Assembly (NCBI GenBank): GCA_032622095.1
Contig: CP136066.1
Coordinates: 5,787,784 to 5,851,783 of the forward strand
DNA from: Siphonodentalium dalli
Lineage: Eukaryota; Mollusca; Scaphopoda; Gadilida; Siphonodentaliidae
Reading direction: 5' to 3'
Length of the DNA: 64,000 bases
Part shown: positions 1 to 12,701 of the stretch, in pieces
Layout of the letters: every line of letters starts with the position of its first letter
How positions within the stretch are numbered: position 1 is the stretch's first letter
Translations under genes and position numbers: made by a program
Notes under the pieces: generated by a model
The model's input: only the letters and a program-made list of their open reading frames with translations
Database searches by the model: none
What the model was told of the DNA's origin: nothing

Positions 1-262
1 AGGGAAGAGGTGTGATGATTTTTTTATGTGAAAAGCACACAAGGCTATTGACCAATCAGGGCCCAGTGTCTATTTTATTCTCTCCTATATATTCCTCCCG
101 CATCCGCTAGATGTCACTCGGAACCTTATTTACACCAGTATAACCTCAATGCACTACTCTATCATGATCTAACTGCATTTCACTTTACTGCCGCGCGGGG
201 ATAACCACGCCTGCCTTAAATTGCCAGTCTGAAGTATAGTGGGTTAGACATCACGCGTCGAT
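1..262. other. Flanking repeat remnant, no gene
   Basis: Positions about 148-180 match the end of the roughly 190-bp tandem repeat unit found at 1508-2230 (sequence around GCACTACTCTATCATGATCT). Nothing else is recognised here. Confidence 0.35.
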
Positions 263-590
263 ATGTCCGACCACAAGGAACGACGTGTTTCAAATTTGGT
301 GGACTTACCACCAGAATTCGCTGGATGTTTCTTCAATTCAATTTGTACTTCATTGAAATCGCGACAACAAGAATACAAGTACTTCAGTGAAGGCTATATA
401 CCGTCATTCAGTTTCAATGTTTATTTGCGACGACAAACTGTTTATTGGGGCAAATTGCCACCGAAGCATGATGAAAAATGAACCTGCACATGGCGTCGAT
501 TTTGAGATAAATTGTTCGATAATTTCGGATATTCACTGTTCTTGTCAAGCTGGATATGTAACACATACTAAATATTCAATGTTATTATAA
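263..590 (+). pseudogene. SWIM zinc-finger (YqaJ-associated type) fragment, frameshifted
   Basis: Two overlapping open frames read as one broken domain. The first (from 263) contains EYKYFSEGYI, like the segment that precedes the zinc finger in YqaJ-associated SWIM proteins. The second (387-590) contains ANCHRSMMKN and then HCSCQAG, the CxC half of a SWIM finger. The CxH half is degraded (YVTHTK). What is seen is a CxCxAG core after a basic SM motif. The family is known from transposon-derived proteins that are abundant in aquatic invertebrates. A frame change near 390-480 and the lack of flanking exons point to a dead fragment. It could be chance similarity in a short stretch. Confidence 0.4.
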
Positions 591-1500
591 TATATCTCTT
601 CCCAATAGACACACGATCTATCAATTTATCGATGGTGTACCATGCATACAATTTCCCTATTTCGATACAAATTCGAGGACTTGTATGTTTTCATCCGTTG
701 TAGTCAGTTTTTTGTACTTTTTCGAAGATGCACCATACTGGTATCAAAAAGTGTTCCATTGTTATAATAACAATTAATAATCTTCATAATTGGCACATTA
801 CGCGTATAGAACAAACATGTTTCAGTATATTGAGAAATTCTTTTTCATATCCCTAGTATTCCATTGGTCTGTCATAATGTTTGTGTATGTAAGTCCACGT
901 ATAAATGCCATGAATATCATTTATTCACAAAATATACCAATAAATGCTGTATAATGTTCCAAATCTTACCATCACAAATCCGAAAGCTATCAGGAAGAGG
1001 CGCACTAATCAGCCTGTATTAATCGACAACAGGTGAGTTTAACAGGTGCTGTCATATGCTCTGGCCATTTTAGTGTCCCTCTTTCCCCAACAAATCATCC
1101 CTTGGAGAGTATAACACTATGTGGTCCATTATCTCAAATGTGTACATAGTTTGATTTGATAGTGTTAACTAATTAGATTATCTAGCACTTCCTAATCCCC
1201 TCATCATATTTCCATTTGTCACCTCTCTGGCTCAGCGTGACGTTTCCAACCTTCATAATTTACTAATCCCAAAAGCCCATGCATAGGGCGAAGCTTTAGC
1301 ATATTGTTACTGTTATATTATTATATTGTGTCAACTTACATGAAACCAATACTCGTTTATAGAAAACAAAATCAAAGCGACATCGAGTAAGCCGGTAAAA
1401 TGAGTCTTTTTGTCTAACCGCCTCTTCGCAGAAGCAACCACTGCTCCAGGCTGTATAATGCAATTATTTCATTGGCTTACACAGCTAATTGCGGTAGGGT
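591..1500. other. Non-coding stretch, nothing recognised
   Basis: AT-rich sequence without coding signal. No repeat structure was picked up by eye. Confidence 0.4.
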
Positions 1501-1507
1501 CAATTAG

Positions 1508-2230
1508 GCTGCCTTTTTACCGTATATGGTCATAACACTTAATTGTTTGGTGTAATAAATAACCGCATTATCGCTATATGCGAGAAAAAGGTGCCAGATT
1601 TTCACACAAAAAATGCGCACAAAATAAATCACCAGGGACATCTGCCATGACCTATTTTGATACATAGTACACCACTCTATCATGACCTAACTGCAAATAG
1701 GCTGCCATTTTCCGTATAAGGCCATACAAAGTTAACAATAGGTTGTTGTAATAAGTAACCACGTTTATCGCTATATGCGAGAAAATGGTACCCGATTGTC
1801 ACACCGAAATGCGCACAAACTATAGCACCGGACACCTATCATGACGTACTGTGATACATATTGCACTGCTATATTATGATCTAACTGCAAATAGGCTGCA
1901 TCTTTCCTTATAAGGCCATACCATCTTAACAATAGTGTGTTGTAGTAAGTAAACGCATTTATCGCAATATGCGGGAAAAGGGTACCCGATTGTCACACAG
2001 AAATTCGCACAAACTATCATGACCTATGTTGATACACATTGCACTACTCTTTCGTGATCTGACTGCAATTAAGCTAACCCTTTTCCTTACAAGTTCATAC
2101 AAAGTTAGCAAGAGTTTGTTGTAGTAAGTAAACGCATTTTTCGCTATATTTTGGAAAAGGGTACCCGATTCTCACACAGAAATGCGCACAAACATATTGC
2201 GATAAATGCGTTTACCTGTCGTAATTCATC
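1508..2230. repeat. Tandem repeat, unit about 190 bp, nearly four copies
   Basis: Units begin near 1508, 1701, 1895 and 2073 with GCTGC followed by a T-rich run. Each contains a block around TATCGCTATATGCGAGAAAA and ends near ATGATCTAACTGCAA. Units differ by many substitutions and the last is shorter, so the array is old. A partial copy lies at about 148-180. Confidence 0.8.
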
Positions 2231-2294
2231 ATTCTAAATGTGTCTAATATGACCATACATGCATTATGAAATTAGTACACGAACCTAAGAGGGC

Positions 2295-2562
2295 TACCCT
2301 TTACCCAACAGAAGGGCCCTGTGCCAATGCATTCTCTTATATGTGCGAGTCGACCATAGGTCGCCTCGCATATATAAGAGAATGCATTGGCTTAACACAT
2401 TAAAAATTATAAAATTGTTAAAGAATGTAAGAAAAAATGGTAAAAAGTGTTAAAAAAAGATTTTTTATAGGCCAATGCATTCTCTGATATATGCGAGGCG
2501 ACCTATGGTCGACTCGCATTTATAAGAGAATGCATTGGCACAGGGCCCTTCTGTTGGGTATA
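2295..2562. mobile_element. Palindromic MITE-like element (family 1)
   Basis: The outer arms begin ACCCAACAGAAGGGCCCTGT and continue into CCAATGCATTCTCTTATAT. The same sequence returns inverted at about 2470-2562. Each arm also holds an internal inverted repeat (GTCGACCATAGGTCG region), so the element can fold as a cruciform or as two nested hairpins. The spacer is A/T-rich. Related pieces occur at about 52565-52695 and 61352-61400. No coding capacity, so it is a non-autonomous element of unknown class. Confidence 0.7.
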
Positions 2563-2565
2563 GTA

Positions 2566-3022
2566 ATTTAGTAAAGAAACGGTTAACTACAATAGAGACC
2601 TTTCGCAAAATTCACTATTACGATTACTGATTGGATATAATGCCCTAGTAAGGTGACAACATCACAATTTACCTACGATTGCTAATTGGTGAGACGGCAT
2701 ATGCCCCACTATATTCAGCTACACATATATTTGATGGAAAGAGTAATGTGTGACTTTCAGATCCCATGTTCTTATACGTGTGTTATATACAACGCGGATA
2801 ATTTTAGAGTGTTCCCAAGCAGGACCGGTCGTGATCTTGCGAAAGGTCTCTAATCTCCTAATGTTCCGTTTACACAGCTGGCAAATTTGCCTTGATAATT
2901 TACATGAAATTCTTCTTTCCATAGATGGCCATCTATTACGGTGCTAATTTGTTTAATTACCGGATAACAGTCTTTTATCAGATCATCACTTGTTCATGTT
3001 GAAGTAATTGCCATGAGTCATT
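2566..3022. other. Non-coding stretch
   Basis: Short opposing open frames at 2719-2947 are complements of each other and show no domain. No repeat recognised. Confidence 0.35.
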
Positions 3023-6000
3023 TAGTAGAGTCGCTTATGTACTTTCGTGGGAATTGTTTGAACAAATGTAGAGACTATGATATTATGATAGTGCATCACT
3101 TACTTAGTCGGAAAAGTTTGTTAGACTTCGTGGGTTCGCGACTGGAGATAATTATGACGTCATAAAGATGACGTCATTGTCAGTTCAGTTCAGATACAGT
3201 GTTGTCCCAAGAACTGACGAATTCTGCGCATATTTCTTAATTGTTATACATTTTTTTAGTTAGGACAATTCATTAATAGTTGTTCTCAAAGTATAGTACC
3301 CAAATTCACGGAGAAATATTATTACAGTCAAAGATGGCTGCCAAACTGGCACTAGAAAATCACCAATTTTGCGATTTTCAAGAATCTCATGCAAATGACC
3401 TTCCGTTCGGTACCGTTTGCGAATTCGGACAATTGTGTGATTAATTATTGCTTCAGCAATGTATTGCTGCAATTCTATTGTACAAAACATGTTCGATCTG
3501 TCAAAAATCCTCTTTAGACAACCGAATTTATAGCATCTTGTCAAATATCAATTCCAATATTGTAGCAATATATTTAAAGAAATGAGCGGAATTCAGTGAT
3601 GAGAAAGAAATATTCGTGCCACAAACAGAATTATTATCACACTTCAACAGAACTCTTCAGTTTCATCCAAGATGGGTACCAAAATGGCAGTCAAAATACA
3701 AAAGTCAGTGTTCGTTATAACACCAAATTTCGCCCTGGCATTCCATCATGGGGAAATAGGTTAATCAGCCAATTTTAAGTACATGCGCATAGCCTTAATT
3801 TCTTATACAAATTGGCGATGTCATATATGGTATACATGTCTTTTCTTCAAATGCCCTTATATTAAGTGAGGGGGGTGTTGAAGAGAAAAACCAACTCACT
3901 ACGTGAAATTATAAAGTATATTAGACCGCCATCTTAGCTTGGGGGGACAAGTGTTACCATCCCAAAATCTAGCCTTCTGTGCTATACTCTATGCCAGAGA
4001 CTAATTGAGAAATAGTGGTCGTTGCCATATCAAATGGCAACTGATGCAGATAAGCATTGGCGTTAGTTCTTGTCATGACATATCAGTAGAAAATATGCAT
4101 AATTATTGTGTATCATATAAGGTAGCAATACATAGTTGTTTATTGTGATAGCTATGAAGTGGGATTGTACTTCTCAGCTATACCATGAATCTTGGCAAGC
4201 AAGAAACAGAACCTTGTTTATCAACACAAACAATAGTAAAATTAATGATTTGGCTGTCACTTGGCCTGCTTGTCTCACGGTTCTTTGTGCTGTAACCTTT
4301 AATTCAATTTTCATGTTAACGTCATTTGAACCTTGTTTAGCTGACGTTAGCAGGCTTCAATCGTATTGATGTATACGGCAGATAAAAATAGAATAGACAC
4401 CATAGGTGGGTAATATATCCCGAATCAAGCTTAAATTGATAAATTGTGAATACCAGCTTCTGAAATATGGATGTTATTCAACAAATATAGCATATGTGGA
4501 GTTTTCTGTCTATATATAGGTTATTGACCTCCCAGGACATATTCATTCAGCTGAAATGAACATCATCATACACCAGGCAAGATCCCCGGAAACGGGCAAA
4601 GTGGTGTGTCTGGTTCTTGGCTTTCCTCTTGTTCAGTTAATTTGTGGTAGCCATACACAGTGATTCGCTCAATATATGAGCGGTGTCTTGGCACAATAGG
4701 CTGATATGGACCATTGATAGTATACAGCAAATTAACATCCCATATTGATTTCTATGATGTTGGCATGTGAATAGTTTAGCGAGACAATGCATTGCGTTTG
4801 TACATCAGTTCAATATGAAAGTGGTTCTTGACAATAGTTGTGATTGTGCAGGCGGTTGCACTTGATTTATACTAATTCCCTTGTATTGACGAACCGTTTC
4901 CCACACGGCGGAAAACGGGTAAGAATCCATTGGTAGTGATTGTCTTCTGGACTCATATCATCCGTTTGATTTATTATGTCCAATATACTCTGGAATCCAG
5001 GCTCTGAATACTCAATGAAATTATGGGGGAACGCAGTCCACTAACTTCTTAAAACATAATGTGAAGTAATAGTTGGAGATAATAACAGCTCGTGACGTGC
5101 CATGTTGATTCTGGTTAGAACGTTATCATGAACAAAAAGAAATGCGGAAATTGAGGAAGTGGAATTAGCACGCGTAACTACGAAGATGGCCATGGTTCAC
5201 TATAATAATGGCATCTTTCAGATCATACTATATAGGCCGATCCATATATAACCTAATGCCTCAAAATGTTATAATTCTATTCGACTAGGATTTATAACAT
5301 CAGTCTGGTTATATTCCATAAATTGTATATATCATGCTCCATTCATGCATCATGATAAATCTACACCAATCAAGTGGCATATATAGATTAACTTCAGCAG
5401 AACATGGTCATGGTGAGACTACGAAGAGCTCCATACATTTCCACGTGATAAGCAATCCAGATTGATCAGATAGACCTTAGTTTATAAGATATTTATTCCG
5501 TTTATAATACAGTAACAATAAGTATACGATTAATCGTTGATCGGATTCGACATCGACTGTACAGAAATATGGAAATGAAACCGGTACTTAGTATGATCTG
5601 GTGACAAGAAGGAGTTTAGGCATGAGACAATCATCAACATTTCTTCCTACGCATATATGTTTGCTAGAATGGTAGAAGGGAGTGTCTGATCATTTTGTGT
5701 CGATTTTCCATTTTAATCACCCATACAAGTATTGATTTTACGAAGACTTTTATTGATATTATGTCAGAAAACGTTCATGTAACTTCGACAGACTATCAAA
5801 CCTCGTTCATTTACCAAGCATATACCGGCGGTATATCTGGAGAATTGGCCCCGCGCGAAGTCGGCTCCAGAGAAGTCGGCCCCATTAATTAGAAAGAATT
5901 AAATCGGCTTAATTTTATTGAGATAGTGTTTATGTTGGCTAATTGTGAGGTCACCAACTTAATTTGATTGATTTAGTGAAGTGTTGGTAGGCTAATTGTG

Positions 6001-7495
6001 CAATGTTTTCTTAGTTGTAATAACAATCTCCTTGTTTATATTTTCAATTTCAGGCTTCAAAAGCCAGTTATACAGTAATCTGATTGAGTCTGTCGCTAGA
6101 CCATTTAGTGTACGAGTAGATATAGTCAATCTGTATCGATATGCAAAAGCATATGGCTAGCACATGCACCATTTGAGCGTTGGTAGCTGACAGCGCCTGA
6201 AGTTGATATCTTCACAATTCTCTCCACACACCAAGTTGGTCTCTATTAAAATATTTATATAATATCATGCAGAATCGAGTTTGGCACAAATCCATATACT
6301 TAACGTGCTTGAACATATATTTTGGTTTTATATAGTGAATGGTATGTTCTCATCGAAAACCCATGTATGATAATGATATCCATATGTGCAATTCTTACAC
6401 GCTGGGATATATTTCGGAAATATATGTATTTTAATGTCAAATTTGGACATTTCCGCCCCATTGGCGGCCATCTCGATTACAATGAGGTATTAATAACTCC
6501 GGATTATCTAAATCGGAGTACATTCATTAATACATCTAACACCGAGATAGCTTTCTCATATGATGCACATGTTAATTTACATATACAAATATAATGTTTG
6601 GCGATTTTCACGATGCTTATTTGGACAATAATTGTCATATGAACTCGCATTTTTGAGTCATTGTGGTAAGGCAACTAATAGGAATGTGTCATAACATGGC
6701 GATTAGTTATTTGGAAGAAATAAATTAGTCTAATGCACACCTTCTACATGACAGAAATATAATTGAGTGAAAGAGGGTAAAATGTGCGTATTATCGTATT
6801 TTGGCCGCCATCTTGGAAGCCATCTTGGATTAAGTTGACAGTTTCTGGACCCAATTAGGTGTAAATATCTTATGTAATGATCTTAGTCATTTCCATCACC
6901 GATTAATTCAAAATTTCTATAAGGAAATAGTTAGAAAATAAAAAGTATATTTTTCGCGAAAATTCACACCACTTCCTTTAAATCATCGCATTTGGAGAAG
7001 ATAATCAAGATTATGATTCAAGAAATCAACTAATGTGATGCCTAAGTGATTTGTCATCAAGATTGGAGAGAAGTATTTTCATAATCGTCACCAGTTCGAT
7101 ACAATCGGAAATGATGTAGGCGACATGTATGGAAAACCATCAATTTTCCCACTTCCGGTTACCAATTTGGCGGCCATCTTTGATCGAGATGACAGTTATT
7201 TATATATAATTATAACATGGCGTCACGCCATGCTCTGTGCAAAGGATTGTCATATATTTTACATCACAATTATATTTTTATCATGAAATCCAACAATAGC
7301 GAACTTGAGAAAATGAGCATGGCGGCCATCTTTGTGACGTCATAAGACCACACAGTCGCGACCCCAGGGTGTCTAACAAATTTTGTTCTGAAGTAGAGAC
7401 CATATACTGGCTAATGAACATGGTCTCTATATTTGTTCATGAATTTCCCACGGGAGCCCAAAATCGGACATAAGCGACTCTACTATATTGCGCGA
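3023..7495. mobile_element. Fold-back element FB-A
   Basis: The left end (from 3023, TAGTAGAGTCGCTTATGT) recurs inverted at the right end (to 7495). Inner blocks pair in the same order: a region around GTGGGAA with GAACAAAT, then TTGTTAGAC with TCGCGACTG, then TGACGTCAT with AAGATG. The left arm is about 3023-3200 and the right arm about 7310-7495. The inside is non-coding and carries several GGCGGCCATCTT motifs (about 6465, 6805, 7170, 7318). The short ORFs inside match no family I know. Long imperfect arms around repeats and no transposase resemble fold-back elements. No clear target duplication was found. Confidence 0.55.
6420..7350. repeat. Dispersed GGCGGCCATCTT-motif repeats in the FB-A right arm
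   Basis: The motif GGC(G)GCCATCTT appears at least four times at irregular spacing, each within a diverged block about fibres of 150-350 bp. The same motif recurs in FB-B, FB-C and the 33.1-34.0 kb satellite. Confidence 0.6.
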
Positions 7496-7672
7496 TTTAT
7501 TCTTGCTATATATATTTGAAGGCCAAATGTGGGTAACATGTCAGTTGTGCATGTATAGTAACTTGAGGAATTTCACGTACGTATATGTCACTGCATGCAT
7601 ACATGTAGTAAACCGTGAATGTTTTGCAATTTATAAATAGTTTTCTCTCATACACTACTAGCACAATACATA

Positions 7673-7830
7673 CACAGAACGACACGATGTGTAAATGGAT
7701 GTGTCGATATACGGCACACGTGCTGTCGCGGAAGGATAGAACGAGAGACGCTTGCTCCTCGGGTTCTATCCTTCCGCGACAGCACGAGTTCCGTATCGAC
7801 AAACCCATTTACACATCGTGTCGTTCTGTG
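7673..7830. repeat. Long hairpin, about 69-bp arms
   Basis: The left arm 7673-7742 is nearly complementary to 7763-7830 with a loop of about 20 bases. A few mismatches and small indels are present. The opposing ORFs 7506-7808 and 7615-7881 are mirror images of this palindrome and not genes. It may be a small MITE or a hairpin-RNA source. Confidence 0.75.
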
Positions 7831-7832
7831 TT

Positions 7833-8801
7833 TATTACACGCTTCGCGTTCTATAATCCGTGCATTAAAATACAGGATTAGAAGGTTTATTTATGCTCAT
7901 ACAGGGCGTGTTTGTTATGTCTGATGATTCTTTTATTTAAATAGTTCCAGTTTCATGGTTGAGGCGTCATTTTACGTCAACGAGATGCGTATTTGTAAAT
8001 ATGGAACAGCAGTAACACTGTTCTTCTAGGAACACGCGTGTAATAAAGCTATTTAGTACATGATCCTATCCTTATTCCATTCATAAACACATTATATCAA
8101 TCGTCATATTTTATTATTATAATTTAATCGTTCGTTTAATAACAGGAAATAGCGCCAGGTTACCTTTGACTTCCGGTTTGTCGCCTGTTAACTATGGCTT
8201 CCAATATTTTTCCAAAAACTATAATAAATGAAAAGTTTGAAAAGTTATGTCACTAAATATATGCCATTAAATACGAAAGAGAGCCTTTATTTATCTGGGA
8301 CGATTTCTTTACGCGGGCAAACAACGCATAGTTGCGTGAAACGTCATCGCATGCCTTATAGAAGTCGATGCTTGTTTCGCGTCCCATTTGTTGATTAAGT
8401 ATGTTTTGTCGAGGTTTGGAGCATGTAATAAATATAATCTACAACTCGTCCCCAGTTTATAGCGGAATTTACAAAACTACTCTAGTAAATAAGTCTAGAC
8501 CTCGTAAAAGTCTCGGTCTAGACATAATTGTAATAACTCGTTTTGTAAATTTTGTTGTGGATCCTCTATATACGACACATTGACTGCTCAATTGCCAACG
8601 TGTGAGTGTATACCATGAATCAATACCAATGCGAGGTAAGGTGTTTGTAGCAGATGACGTTGCTAGTAACCTGGACACCAACCATCACAGCCAGCAACAT
8701 AGTCATACTGTTCGAGAAATTATCAATATTACCTTAGATCTTTAAACAGGTAGCATCGCTTCACAAGTGTCCGTCCGGTTAGGCGACAGTGTGCGGAAGC
8801 A
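7833..8801. other. 5' flank of the lectin gene
   Basis: AT-rich sequence leading to the lectin start codon. No promoter element can be placed with confidence. The small ORFs at 8401-8681 have no recognisable domain. Confidence 0.35.
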
Positions 8802-9108
8802 ATGGAACAAGTTTTATATTATGCGCTTATTGCGCTAACGCTCTTGGTATTTGTGGAGTCGGATATGATTTCTGGACAATTCAGGCGCATCAAGGGGCTC
8901 GACGGGTTATATCGCCCCGGGGCGTACAACGTATACAGTGGGCGGAGTATGTATGACTGTGCTGGCTGTTGCTTGCAAATGGCTTGTTTGTCATTCATAT
9001 TCAACAAAAGAACAAATATGTGTCATTTCTTTGAATGGCCTCTTGTTGTGTCAAGTCCAAAAAATACACCAATGGAGGGCAGTCGTGCTTACGTGACCAC
9101 TAACGATG
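8802..9108 (+). CDS. PAN/Apple-C-type lectin gene, exon 1 (signal peptide and PAN domain)
   Basis: First coding exon of a predicted secreted lectin, probably a recognition protein. The start ATG opens a hydrophobic leader, LYYALIALTLLVFVES (residues about 5-21), typical of a signal peptide. Residues about 27-98 form a PAN/Apple-like domain with cysteines in DCAGCCLQMACLSF and NMCHFFEW, the usual C...C...CxSFxxN...C layout. The exon ends in phase 1 at GATG with donor GTGAGT (9109). The first base of the split codon joins AT at the exon 2 acceptor to give Asp, and the frame stays open. The three exons total 714 nt, that is 237 codons plus stop. The ORF otherwise runs into the intron and stops at 9143. 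Donor usage is complicated by a 47-bp tandem duplication. Ligand unknown. Confidence 0.85.
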
Positions 9109-9177
9109 GTGAGTACAGTATATTAATGATCGTGCTTACGTGACCACTAACGGTGGTGAGTACAGTATATTAATTAT
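9084..9177 (+). repeat. 47-bp tandem duplication containing the exon 1 splice donor
   Basis: 9084-9130 is repeated at 9131-9177 with only a few differences. Each copy carries the exon end and GTGAGTACAG, so two donors exist (GT at 9109 and 9156). Using the second would add 47 nt, shift the frame and include the in-frame TGA at 9141-9143. Confidence 0.9.
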
Positions 9178-9409
9178 AGACAGCGCTCGCAGAACATTAG
9201 ATAAAAGTATTGCCCCCTAATCATGTTTCAGATTGTTTTATAAAAATATATAGATTCTATGGTTATGAAATTTTACACATGTATTCACTGCAATGCATTC
9301 ATATCGTCTACAATTGTAAATAATGGCCATGTAGAATAGTGCAGCGACCAAGCGCCAAAAGTGGATTGGTGCCCAAAATCACGGTAGAACAATTTGCAAC
9401 TAATTTATT

Positions 9410-9860
9410 TCAAAGAAGAAATATATATTATTCACGAAAATGACGGAATGACTGGTGGGTATGACTGGTGGGTATAACTGGTGGGTATGGTCAAATCGCC
9501 AGTGAGTTTTTTGGGAAATCCCCAATTTCGGTAAATCGATCGCCGTGGCGAAGTCCTAACTTATCTATCAGAAGGTGCTAAGATTACTATATCATACCAT
9601 GTCTCTATTTGAAAAAATTAATTGATGGTTAGTTTAGATTTTTCCGGCCTTTTGGAGTCGCAATATAGAAAAATAAAAAAAAACTTTTTCACGGAAATAT
9701 TTTCGTTCAAACATATTCGCAGAAATGAATATCGTAATAATGTCAAATTATTTAATCCATATGGTGTAGTAGGTAGCATTTGTAAGAAGAAGTGAAGAGC
9801 AATTTTTAATAGTTTGCGAGGTGTTGAATTTTAGCTACATATCCCCCGAACACGTGGTTT
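9410..9860 (+). repeat. Dispersed repeat, inverted partner at 25845-26300
   Basis: The block begins near AAGAAATATATATTATTC, passes through three GACTGGTGGGTAT-like units at about 9450-9485 and ends near TAGCTACAT. The same order of blocks is found on the opposite strand at 25845-26300, with roughly 70-80 percent similarity by eye. No coding capacity. Confidence 0.65.
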
Positions 9861-11643
9861 AACAATTACATAATTTTTATAACGATTTTAGAACATTTCA
9901 TAATTGATCTTAATGGAATCCAGCATGACTCGTGTTCTGATGAGTTGGTCCATATATACCATTTAGATTGGTCCATAGATACCATTTACTTGACTAAAGA
10001 TGTGGTAAGGCTTCCAGACCACAAGTACAACAATAGCCTCTACTGTGTTGAAGGACTGTTTATTCTAAGAAAACTAAGATGGATGCATTAGGTCACCCAT
10101 GAACAGTTTAACATATAATGATTGAAGTATATGTTATATATATATTTTTGTACATTTAATTGCAAGTTATAATGAGCACATACATATTTGACGCATGAAG
10201 GTATATATAACCATATAGGTGTGATACCAAATAGATATAACGAAATGTGAATGTGAACCGTGTGATAGTTAATTGAGGAATACTATGATGATGCGTACAC
10301 GTGATTTACGCATGTGATCATGAGCACATTATTTTTCTTTCGAATGATGATAAACAGGCACGAGATTTCTCGACAAATGCATATCCCGGGAATTTCCTAT
10401 TTACATGTATCGGGTACATCTCCCTGATTAAAATGATGGATAATTTGGATGATTTAACTCAATTACCCTTTGCGATTTTTTGCGAAATCCTTTAAAATAT
10501 TACTGCGTGGGTCAAATGGTTATTTACATTGACCTGATATGTAACCATATATTCTCCAATCACTATTAATGTGCCACCAAAGCCGTTTATTGGCATAGGA
10601 TTATGTTGGTTTGTGATTGCCCAAGGTGATCCAAACAGACTTACTGATGGAAAACACCACTTAGTCACCCAAACAATATACATCTGAAGCCATCATCCAC
10701 ATGCACTTACATGCACACTAATAGTATAGCGGTACTAAACATAACGAAACTACTAGTATCCACACATTAAACCATCTATCAGGGCTGTGGGTTCTAACAT
10801 CGGAAAATAACAGAAGCTGAGGACCGTCATTTGATTGAAGTCAATAAAGCGTATTGCGGGTCGCATTGTGTCGGCTTGTTCTCTCCACCGACTATTATTT
10901 ACAAGTTCCACCATATGTTGCAATATATCTATAAAGGTGTATGTTCCCGCCATCTGTATATCCATAGCGACACCATAGCAACACACGTATGGTTGACCCT
11001 GGCTAATAGGCAGGTTGAGAAATACAAGTTCCCGTCCAACGGTTAACACCATGCAGACACGATGCAGTACCAGTAAGAAGAAGTGGTATATTGAGGTGCG
11101 CCTTTATTGCGATATTGAGCGCGCTTAATTTATTATTAGAGCGCAATACAAACAATTTGTGGTACTTACTATTGCGATATTGAGCACAAAATATTGCGAT
11201 ATTAAGCGCGAAAAATTCCATACAGACCCGATATAGTCTAGTCGTAATTCTCAGAAAAGACATTTCTAGAAGCATTTCGGCGGAAAAGTGTCAAACCAAC
11301 TTTTTTACCATAATTCGAAGGTGCCGAACACGAATAGACTGCCTGTCGCCCGATTGGATGAACATAGGGTTCAATAAAAGGCTTTTAAAATCTTCGTGTT
11401 TTCTTCGTTGGGGTGTTTGTTGATACGGCGCACCGTACCGTACAACGTAATATGAAATCACGTAACTGGCCTTGAACTTACTCAAACTTATATACTCCCC
11501 GCGGCGGAACGTTCAAAGCCGCGTTGTATCATGATGCTATCATCACAGTAATAATTCTGAAACATTAACATCATAGTAATCAGGTACCTACGGTAAGACA
11601 TTGCTGTTTTGTATATTTATCGACGATTCTCGTAAGAATTCTC
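9861..11643. other. Intronic sequence, nothing firm
   Basis: AT-rich. It contains an ATATAT run at about 10133-10148 and several copies of TTGCGATATTGAGC-like sequence at 11107-11215. The opposing ORFs at 10753-11052 and 10831-11046 lie on the same DNA and show no domain. A short block near 10780-10820 resembles 52400-52450. Confidence 0.35.
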
Positions 11644-12089
11644 TTATAGTCCGGGAGCCAACAGGGGTACCCTTGCACCCCCCCCCCTGGGACATAACAT
11701 CACCCCACTCATTTTGTTCTTTATTTTAAGCAATGTTAACAAGAAAAAAATGTGGCCGTGTAGACTCCAGACAAGATGGCGTCCATCCTGGCCGCCGTTT
11801 TTCCGATCAGACCCTAAGTCAGTTTTATGCAAATTATAGCGGGGAAATCTATTAAAATGTATACAAATGTAAAAAAATTCGTGAAGCTAAGACATAATGA
11901 CACTTTTTTGACGCAAAATTGAAACTCACCCTCGAAGATGGCCGCCAAAATGGCCGCCGGAAGTTGAAAATATGACGTTTTTTCACAAATATCTTTTAGA
12001 TCAGTTCATGTTGTTTGGAACTGGTTGAGTAATATGACTTTATTTTGTGTTTTGTATATTAACTGATCATTGGAGCGGCGTGTATGGGT

Positions 12090-12568
12090 ACGGTATACAG
12101 TGAGTTGCTGAATTGTCATGTGTGAGGTGTACATGCAAGTATGGAAGGTATAAGTGGTCATGTGTGTGGGTATTGGTATATCTGGAAGGGCTCACCATTG
12201 GTGAAGTGTATATGTATACCTGGATTGACCCTATGGTCATGGGTATGGCGAATAGGTATACATGTAGTGGCTGTATGGTCCATAGTGAGATGAATATGTA
12301 TACACTGAGTGAATGTATGATCGTGAATGTGGTGAATATGAATACATATAGTGACTATATGGTCATGAGCCAGATGTAGGAGTATACCTGGTGTTCATGC
12401 ATGGTGAATCGTGGCTGTATCGTCATTTTTGGTATGTACGGGTATAACCAAGTATGGCTGTATGGTCAGGCGTACGTGTATAAAGTGGGTGACTATATTG
12501 CCATTTGTGTGGTATGTGTGTACATATGGAGTGACTGAGGTAATGGGTGGGTTGTACATGTGTACATT
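12090..12568 (+). repeat. Minisatellite, left arm of FB-B
   Basis: About 10-12 diverged units of 40-45 bp built around TATGGTCATG and GTGTATA. This is the reverse-complement orientation of the larger right-hand array. Confidence 0.75.
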
Positions 12569-12701
12569 GGGTGGCTATCGCTTTCCACAATAACTCAAGG
12601 ATATGTTAATCAATAGAGAGGTCGTGTCAGAGAGTTCTCCATCTTGATGGTGTTTATGTATATGGGGGAAACATTAAACGTGGAAAGCGATATAGCCACC
12701 C

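Noticed and set aside
10753-11052. Opposed ORFs 10753-11052 (minus) and 10831-11046 (plus)
   Set aside because: Same DNA on opposite strands, no domain, no splice or promoter context.
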